Positions 8,313 through 12,889 of a stretch of DNA of 12,889 nt are shown in pieces. The number at the start of each line of letters is the position of its first letter. Position 1 is the stretch's first letter. The notes beneath the pieces were generated by a model. That model was not told where the DNA came from. It worked only from the letters and a program-made list of their open reading frames with translations, and did not search any database. The stretch is from Campylobacterales bacterium (GTDB lineage: Bacteria; Campylobacterota; Campylobacteria; Campylobacterales; QNZT01): assembly GCA_015489185.1 (NCBI GenBank), contig WGAE01000016.1, positions 1 to 12,889 on the forward strand. The letters are read 5' to 3'. The translations under genes and the position numbers were made by a program.

Positions 8313-8872
8313 CCGCCGTACTGTTCGAAAAACCACATAAAAGCGAAAAGCAGCCCCGGTGTCTTCGCTTTTGTTTCATCGAACATAAAACTCCTCGCCT
8401 CTGAAAGCGGCAGATAGACCACCTCGATCTCTTCATCCTCGATACCACCGCCTTTTCCGGTATGTATCGTCTCATCTACTTCCGCGAAAAAGAGTGTCTG
8501 CTCCCCGCCGGCAAAACCGACCGCCGTAAAAAAAGAGGTAATACGCACGATTTTCCGGTTTGAAAGGTCATACCCGCACTCTTCAAATACCTCCTCTTGT
8601 GCAATCTCTTCGATCGATTTTCCGGCTTTGTCGATCAATCCCGCACACAACTCATAGGTGTACCCCTCACCGTTTTTGAGATAGACGGCGGGGCGAAACT
8701 GTTTGACAAGCACAAACGCCTCTTTATCTCTGTGATAGAGCAGTATCGCGACACTGTCATGTGTCTCTACGATCTCCCATCGCTTTTGGATACCCTTTTG
8801 CCGGTAGACAACACACTTGGGTTTGATAAAGTGCGGATCGTTACATGATTCGATTTTTTCGATTTCTATCAT
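8309..8872 (-). CDS. Nudix hydrolase, ADP-ribose / UDP-sugar pyrophosphatase type
   Basis: A 187-residue Nudix pyrophosphatase, probably cleaving a nucleoside-diphosphate sugar or ADP-ribose to a nucleoside monophosphate and a sugar phosphate with magnesium. The Nudix region runs from G78 to Y101 (AGLIDKAGKS ... EEVFEECGY), with metal-binding glutamates E94, E97 and E98. It has one extra residue relative to the classical box and Glu in place of the usual Arg of REUXEE. The same extra-residue spacing occurs in the NUDT14 type of UDP-sugar diphosphatase, which also shares the WEECGY-like end, so that branch is the best guess. The ATG at 8872 follows mgtE by 10 bp with AGGA upstream. The gene overlaps the PLP-enzyme gene by 4 nt. 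The exact substrate is not determined. Confidence 0.85.
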   Translation of the reverse strand: MIEIEKIESCNDPHFIKPKCVVYRQKGIQKRWEIVETHDSVAILLYHRDKEAFVLVKQFRPAVYLKNGEGYTYELCAGLIDKAGKSIEEIAQEEVFEECGYDLSNRKIVRITSFFTAVGFAGGEQTLFFAEVDETIHTGKGGGIEDEEIEVVYLPLSEARSFMFDETKAKTPGLLFAFMWFFEQYGG

Positions 8873-8882
8873 CGCTTATATC

Positions 8883-10253
8883 CTATTTGATCAAAAAGAG
8901 AGACGCCAGTCCCAGAAAGCTGAAAAAGCCCACCACATCGGTTACCGTCGTCAAAATCACCGATGATCCGACCGCCGGATCGATGTGTAAACGCTTGAGC
9001 ACCAACGGGATAACCGCACCGAAAAAACCCGCCATCAGCAGATTGATCACCATCGAAGCGGCAATGACAAACCCGAGCTTCACTTCACCGAACCAAATCC
9101 ACGAAATAATTCCCAGTATCAAGGCAAAGAGCAGACCGTTTACCAGTGAAAGCAACACCTCTTTACGGATCGTCTCCCAAGCATTTGGAAGGTCGATCTC
9201 ACCGAGTGCAAGCTGTCGGACCGTTACCGTCAGCGTCTGTGTGCCGGCATTACCACCCATCGACGCGACAATCGGCATCAACACCGCAAGTGCGACATAT
9301 GACTGAATCGTCGCGTCAAACATCTGTATCACAAATGAAGCCAAAATCGCGGTCAGCAGATTGATAAAGAGCCAGATGGCACGCTTTTTCCCGGCCTCCC
9401 AGACGTTGTCTTCCTCTTCCGCTTCATCGTCGACACCCGCCAGATGGTAGATCTGTTCAGTCGCACTCTCCTGTAAAATATCGTAGACATCGTCCGAAGT
9501 GATTCGTCCGATCAGTTTATGATGATCATCAACCACGGGAACGACTGAGAGATCGTGCTCACGAAACAAACGTGCGACTTCATGAATATCGTCCGTATCG
9601 CGTACAAAAATCGGTTTGAAATCCTCCTGACGCTCTTTGAGGATCTCTTTATAAGTACGGTTAAAATCGAATGTCAGTAAATCCTCCAGCGGTATCGCAA
9701 AAAGTAGCTGTCCGAATGTCCCGACAATATAAACCTGATGGATATTTTCGATTTTACCTTCACGTTTGAGTTTTTTGAGGCGTTCGATCGAATCGGAAAC
9801 CTTTTCGTCGATCAGCGCGCTGAAAAGCTCTGTCTGCATATGCGCACCCGCCTGATCTTCGTCGTATCGTTTGAGTTTGTGAATCTCCGCACGATCCGCT
9901 TCATCCATCGTCGAGAGAATTTCGTGCGCTTTGTCGCTGTCGATCTCTTCGATATCCTGAATCAGGTCAGTCGCGTCGTCACTTTCGAGCTCTTCAATTA
10001 CCTCCGCAAGCTCTTCGGTTTTCAGTTCCGAAATGACATCGCGCAGATACTTTTCCGGCAATTCCAGGACAATATCACCCAGATACTCGTTGGGAATCTT
10101 CTCAAGATAGTTATGAAAGAGTGTCTCATCCTCTTTTGCAATCGCCCGAAGCGCTTTGGCAAGCTCCGCTATCGGAATATCGGAGTGTTCCGGATCTTTC
10201 AAATAGGCTTCGATCAGCCCTCTGTACTGTTCAATGCGCTCATTTTTTCCCAT
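8883..10253 (-). CDS. mgtE: Magnesium transporter MgtE
   Basis: A 456-residue inner-membrane Mg2+ channel/transporter of normal family length. Residues about 15-135 form the MgtE N-domain, with acidic helical repeats such as ELESDDATDLIQDIEEID. Tandem CBS domains follow at about 136-265 (SVVPVVDD and IGRITSDDVYDIL are visible) and an acidic plug-like linker at 274-285. The C-terminal membrane domain (about 290-456) has five helices, including SMGGNAGTQTL (331-341) and TTVTDVVGF with D439 in the last helix, matching the pore aspartate of the family. I chose ATG at 10253: AGGAGG at 10260-10265 lies 6 nt upstream, whereas the open frame to 10316 lies within the M23 gene. It overlaps that gene by 14 nt. 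No magnesium riboswitch is visible upstream, and cytosolic Mg2+ probably gates it through the CBS and N domains. Confidence 0.96.
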   Translation of the reverse strand: MGKNERIEQYRGLIEAYLKDPEHSDIPIAELAKALRAIAKEDETLFHNYLEKIPNEYLGDIVLELPEKYLRDVISELKTEELAEVIEELESDDATDLIQDIEEIDSDKAHEILSTMDEADRAEIHKLKRYDEDQAGAHMQTELFSALIDEKVSDSIERLKKLKREGKIENIHQVYIVGTFGQLLFAIPLEDLLTFDFNRTYKEILKERQEDFKPIFVRDTDDIHEVARLFREHDLSVVPVVDDHHKLIGRITSDDVYDILQESATEQIYHLAGVDDEAEEEDNVWEAGKKRAIWLFINLLTAILASFVIQMFDATIQSYVALAVLMPIVASMGGNAGTQTLTVTVRQLALGEIDLPNAWETIRKEVLLSLVNGLLFALILGIISWIWFGEVKLGFVIAASMVINLLMAGFFGAVIPLVLKRLHIDPAVGSSVILTTVTDVVGFFSFLGLASLFLIK

Positions 10254-11397
10254 CCGTCCCCTCCTGTTGCAAAAGCTTTTCGATTTTTGCCTGATACTTC
10301 CTGACTGTTTTGGCAAAACGCTGACGCTTTACACCGTGTAACTGTTTGGTGATGACGATCTTTTGTGCAGGATCGATCCAGACATTGTTGAGACTGAGCC
10401 CAAAATGCAGATGCGGTCCCGTACTCAAACCACTGTTGCCCAGATAACCGATGATCGTTCCCTTTTTGACTTGTTTACCGCGCACACGCAGGTTGAAACG
10501 ACTTAAATGTGCGTAGAGCGTTTTATATCCGCCGGCGTGCCGAATGATAACCGTATTGCCGTAACCGCCTCTGCGTCCCATAAAAATAACCTGTCCGTCA
10601 TTGGCGGCATGCACCGGTGTACCCACCGCACCGGCATAATCGATACCGTGATGTGCGCGATATTTATGCAAAATCGGATGCCACCGTTTGAGCGTAAATC
10701 GTGATGAGATACGCCGGTAACGGCACGGCACGATAAACGAGGAACCGCTTTGAAGCGATTTAGCGTTTTGGTCGTAATAGTGTCCGTCATCCGCAAGAAA
10801 AGCGTAATACTGCTTTTTACCGGTCTCCAGCATCGCGGCGTAGACTTTCTGGGTTCCGTAAAACTTTCCCATCCGCACCTTCTGACGATAGAACGCAACC
10901 AGCGTATCGCCCTTTTTCAGACGATCAAAACGCACCCGATCTTTAAAAAGTTGCTCCAGTTTCACCGCCAGCGGAAAATTGCCGCACTTTTTGACGATAT
11001 CTTTGGAAAAGATGTTCTCAAGTTGCAATAGAAGCGTTTTATCTTTTGTCTGGTATCGGATCGGATCGATCGTAAGCGTATAGTTCCCCTCTCCCTCTTT
11101 ATAGATATGCAACTGCAACTCTTCATTGAGCGGAATAAGTACCTGCCGGATCGACTGATCTTTATCACGCAATATTTGATAAATAGTATGGCTGCGAATA
11201 TCCGCCGAAAGCTTCTCTTCACTGTCGTCCAGATTATAATAAAGCGACAACGGCAGATTATTTTCGGCAAGAAATCCGAGCAGCGTTTCACCCGGTTTCC
11301 AGACCTTATCTTCAACAATATTGTTATAGAGTTCATACGCTTGCGATGAGAACTCAAAAATCAAAAATAATACTAATATCCAAATGGGTCGTTTCAA
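10240..11397 (-). CDS. M23 family peptidoglycan metallopeptidase, Csd3/HdpA-like
   Basis: A 385-residue exported LytM/M23 endopeptidase. Residues 1-20 form a signal peptide or membrane anchor ending SSQA. The region about 25-225 matches in size the inhibitory and accessory domains of Csd3-type enzymes. The catalytic domain is about 230-350, with zinc ligands H249 and D253 (HHGIDYA, the HxxxD motif), H297 (LYAHLS) and H329/H331 (GPHLHFG). H. pylori Csd3 (HP0506) trims peptide cross-links and tails and is needed for helical shape; it sits upstream of pgbA and glcD as here, although in this window it diverges from pgbA. The start is TTG at 11397 (AGGA at 11407-11410, 9 nt upstream); no ATG alternative keeps the signal peptide. 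It is the first gene of the minus-strand operon, behind a TATAAT at 11438-11443. A catalytic role in shape control is inferred. Confidence 0.88.
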   Translation of the reverse strand: MKRPIWILVLFLIFEFSSQAYELYNNIVEDKVWKPGETLLGFLAENNLPLSLYYNLDDSEEKLSADIRSHTIYQILRDKDQSIRQVLIPLNEELQLHIYKEGEGNYTLTIDPIRYQTKDKTLLLQLENIFSKDIVKKCGNFPLAVKLEQLFKDRVRFDRLKKGDTLVAFYRQKVRMGKFYGTQKVYAAMLETGKKQYYAFLADDGHYYDQNAKSLQSGSSFIVPCRYRRISSRFTLKRWHPILHKYRAHHGIDYAGAVGTPVHAANDGQVIFMGRRGGYGNTVIIRHAGGYKTLYAHLSRFNLRVRGKQVKKGTIIGYLGNSGLSTGPHLHFGLSLNNVWIDPAQKIVITKQLHGVKRQRFAKTVRKYQAKIEKLLQQEGTDGKK

Positions 11398-11437
11398 TCG
11401 TCTCTATCCTGTTTTTCGTAGCATCTGAAAAATATGG

Positions 11438-11443
11438 ATTATA
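11438..11443 (-). promoter_or_regulatory. Predicted -10 box (TATAAT) for the M23-mgtE operon
   Basis: TTGTATAATCC on the minus strand contains a perfect TATAAT 40 nt before the TTG start, giving a leader of roughly 30 to 35 nt. The upstream DNA has A/T tracts but no good -35 hexamer, as is usual in Campylobacterota promoters. Confidence 0.5.
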
Positions 11444-11507
11444 CAAAAAGTTACTAAAAAATGTGCCTTTTTGTTACCTTTATATGGCCAAAGATTCGAT
11501 ATGTCAG

Positions 11508-11522
11508 AAAAGATTATCTTTT
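11508..11522. repeat. 15-bp perfect odd palindrome in the divergent promoter region
   Basis: AAAAGAT-T-ATCTTTT has 7-bp arms around one central base. It lies between the two divergent TATAAT boxes, about 65 bp upstream of the minus one and 48 bp upstream of the plus one. It could bind a dimeric regulator, but the DNA here is AT-rich and a chance occurrence is possible. The rest of the 219-bp spacer (11398-11616) shows no convincing gene. Confidence 0.35.
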
Positions 11523-11569
11523 TACGGCAATCCATTCCTTGTTGTTACACTCCTTTAACCTTCATAATG

Positions 11570-11575
11570 TATAAT
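11570..11575 (+). promoter_or_regulatory. Predicted -10 box (TATAAT) for the PgbA-like gene
   Basis: AATGTATAATCC contains a perfect TATAAT 41 nt before the ATG at 11617. There is no clear -35. A good ribosome site, TAAAGG at 11605-11610, follows 6 nt before the start codon. Confidence 0.5.
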
Positions 11576-11616
11576 CCCGTTATCATTAAACTTTAAAACT
11601 TTGATAAAGGTTTTTC

Positions 11617-12342
11617 ATGAAACGATTCATACTTCTCTTTTTAAGTCTGAGCGGTTTGTTATTGGCAGACTTCGTACCTGCATTGAAACGTACCGTCATC
11701 GATCAAACCGACGGTAAAACAACACAAATCACCGCCGCTTTACCTGTAGGAATGAGCGGTATCGTCATACACAATTTCGACAACAAGCACAAAACAATCG
11801 TTGCTCAAGCCGTCGTTACCGCAGTCAGATCCGGTAAAAGTATCATACAGTTTAAACCCTTCAAAAGACTGCGCCAGAGTGCACTTCCCGATTATGATAT
11901 CAAACCTGCGAAGGGGGATACGATCATTTTGGGATATCTCTACAATCGTGTTTTGCCCGTTACTCCCGACAAAGCACACTATGACGCGTTTGTAGAAAAG
12001 CATCGCACACAGTTTGACATCATCCACCCCGATCTTTTTGCTTCACAGCTCTATTTTGATTACCAGCCCAGACCGGATAAAGATGCTTTCAGACAAAGCT
12101 GTCTGCAAAACGATACCGCGCTGCTCTATTTCGCGATCGATCACAGAGGTTATTTCGTCGACTGCAATAGCTTCAAAGTGATCGCAAGCGAGCCGCTAAG
12201 CAGACCGGTCGACGCACAAAAAGCGCAAAAACCCTTTTATTCGCGTATTCGAAAAATCAAAAACCGTCTGGGAGGTCTGCTCTCAGATGAAACGATCAGG
12301 GATTATAACCGCTATTATAAAAGACTACTGGAGCTTCAGTAA
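11617..12342 (+). CDS. PgbA N-terminal-domain exported protein (plasminogen-binding protein homologue)
   Basis: A 241-residue exported protein. Residues 1-17 form a signal peptide (hydrophobic ILLFLSLSGLLLA, cleavage after LLLA). The mature protein has a beta-rich start (GKTTQITAALPVGMSGIVIHNF) followed by the conserved domain that, by context and recalled sequence, corresponds to the N-terminal domain of H. pylori PgbA (HP0508). Two cysteines (C162, C183) could form a disulfide. The H. pylori protein is longer and has a lysine-rich C-terminus implicated in plasminogen binding; this one stops soon after a basic region (RIRKIKNRLGG), so plasminogen binding should not be assumed. The gene sits between the divergent Csd3-like gene and glcD, matching the H. 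pylori neighbourhood, and ends one base into the glcD start codon. The native role is unknown; location in the periplasm or envelope is inferred. Confidence 0.72.
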   Translation: MKRFILLFLSLSGLLLADFVPALKRTVIDQTDGKTTQITAALPVGMSGIVIHNFDNKHKTIVAQAVVTAVRSGKSIIQFKPFKRLRQSALPDYDIKPAKGDTIILGYLYNRVLPVTPDKAHYDAFVEKHRTQFDIIHPDLFASQLYFDYQPRPDKDAFRQSCLQNDTALLYFAIDHRGYFVDCNSFKVIASEPLSRPVDAQKAQKPFYSRIRKIKNRLGGLLSDETIRDYNRYYKRLLELQ

Positions 12343-12889
12343 TGATGGATCCGAAACATATCGAAGCACTGCGTGCCATCGTCGGTGAAGAGAATGTCTA
12401 TGATGACAAAGCGCATATGATCGCCTACTCCTACGATGCCACACGCTCGCGCTATGAACCGGACGCCGTCGTTTTCCCGCGTCATGAAGCGGACGTCAGC
12501 GCAGTACTTCGCTACTGCAACGAAAACCGTATCGTCATCACACCCCGCGGTGCCGGAAGCGGTTTTACCGGAGGAGCGCTGCCTGCCAACGGCGGCATCG
12601 TGCTCGGTTTTGAAAAGCATATGAACAAAATTCTCGAAATCGATATGGACAATATGGTCGCCGTCGTACAGCCCGGTGTCATCAATATGGATTTGCAGCG
12701 TGCGGCTGAAGCGGTGGGACTTTTCTATCCGCCCGATCCCGCCAGCCAGGAGTATACGACACTCGGCGGTAATGTCGCCGAGAATGCGGGCGGTATGCGC
12801 GCGAGTAAATACGGGATTACCAAAGATTACGTGATGGCACTGCGTGCGGTGTTGCCAAACGGCGATATCATCCGCGCGGGGAAAAAGAC
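12342..12889 (+). CDS. glcD: GlcD-like FAD-linked 2-hydroxyacid oxidase, N-terminal part (cut by window edge)
   Basis: The N-terminal 182 codons of an FAD-binding oxidoreductase of the glycolate oxidase subunit GlcD / D-lactate dehydrogenase family; members are about 460 residues, so over half is missing. The FAD-binding (PCMH-type) domain is visible: DAVVFPRHEADVSAVLRYCN (41-60), PRGAGSGFTGGALP (68-81) for the FAD diphosphate, PGVINMDL (111-118) and PPDPASQEYTTLGGNVAENA (130-149), then SKYG. The expected reaction is oxidation of glycolate or D-lactate to the keto acid, with electrons passed to a membrane quinone or partner subunit. ATG at 12342 shares one base with the upstream stop (TAATG), with GGAG 8 nt upstream (12330-12333); a second ATG at 12345 would shorten it by one residue. 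The substrate cannot be told from sequence here, and glcE/glcF partners would lie outside the window. Confidence 0.92.
   Translation, partial: MMDPKHIEALRAIVGEENVYDDKAHMIAYSYDATRSRYEPDAVVFPRHEADVSAVLRYCNENRIVITPRGAGSGFTGGALPANGGIVLGFEKHMNKILEIDMDNMVAVVQPGVINMDLQRAAEAVGLFYPPDPASQEYTTLGGNVAENAGGMRASKYGITKDYVMALRAVLPNGDIIRAGKK

Noticed and set aside
9738..10304. A 188-codon open frame on the plus strand opposite mgtE
   Set aside because: It is the complement of the acidic N-domain of MgtE, giving a Phe/Arg-rich artefact.
11346..11558. A 70-codon open frame running from the M23 gene into the divergent spacer
   Set aside because: It starts antisense to the M23 signal peptide, crosses the minus-strand promoter, and shows no ribosome site or family resemblance.
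1..12889. Search for mobile elements, CRISPR arrays, toxin-antitoxin or defence genes
   Set aside because: No transposase or integrase motifs, regular repeats, or RNA genes were seen; gene content is core metabolism and envelope function with tight spacing.

Overview
The window is a gene-dense, moderate-GC bacterial segment. It looks chromosomal and housekeeping rather than mobile. Protein content and gene order point to a Campylobacterota (Epsilonproteobacteria) member, probably a free-living sulfur- or hydrogen-oxidising type rather than a host-associated Helicobacter or Campylobacter. The evidence is two neighbourhoods I recognise from Helicobacter pylori: an RCK-like protein, aroB, mscS, mtaB, ftsH-like block, and a Csd3-type M23 peptidase, PgbA, glcD block. 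The species cannot be named from this sequence alone.

Layout: ten genes lie on the minus strand and two on the plus strand, diverging from a 219-bp spacer at 11398-11616. Read in the direction of transcription, the minus-strand genes are a TTG-started M23 peptidase (Csd3-like), mgtE, a Nudix hydrolase, a PLP-dependent ACC-deaminase-like enzyme, hisD and an RCK/TrkA-like cytosolic protein. After a 72-bp AT-rich gap with a TATAAT box come aroB, mscS, mtaB and an ftsH-like gene cut by the left edge. Most junctions overlap (ATGA, ATGCGTAA, or 14 to 29 nt), so this is probably one or two long, translationally coupled operons with an internal promoter before aroB. On the plus strand a PgbA-N-domain exported protein is followed by a glcD-like FAD oxidase with a 1-nt stop/start overlap; glcD is cut by the right edge.

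Functions are mixed: cell-wall trimming (M23), magnesium uptake (MgtE), nucleotide-sugar or ADP-ribose hydrolysis (Nudix), amino-acid and shikimate metabolism (PLP enzyme, HisD, AroB), osmotic protection (MscS), tRNA methylthiolation (MtaB), membrane proteolysis (FtsH-like) and 2-hydroxyacid oxidation (GlcD). No shared pathway links them; the order looks like an ancient lineage-specific arrangement.

I found no mobile elements, CRISPR, rRNA or tRNA genes, and no convincing new defence or biosynthetic system. The least understood parts are the RCK-like protein with a degraded nucleotide motif and an unassigned C-terminal half, the PgbA-N protein in what seems to be a non-pathogen, the divergent PLP enzyme, and a palindrome in the divergent promoter region.
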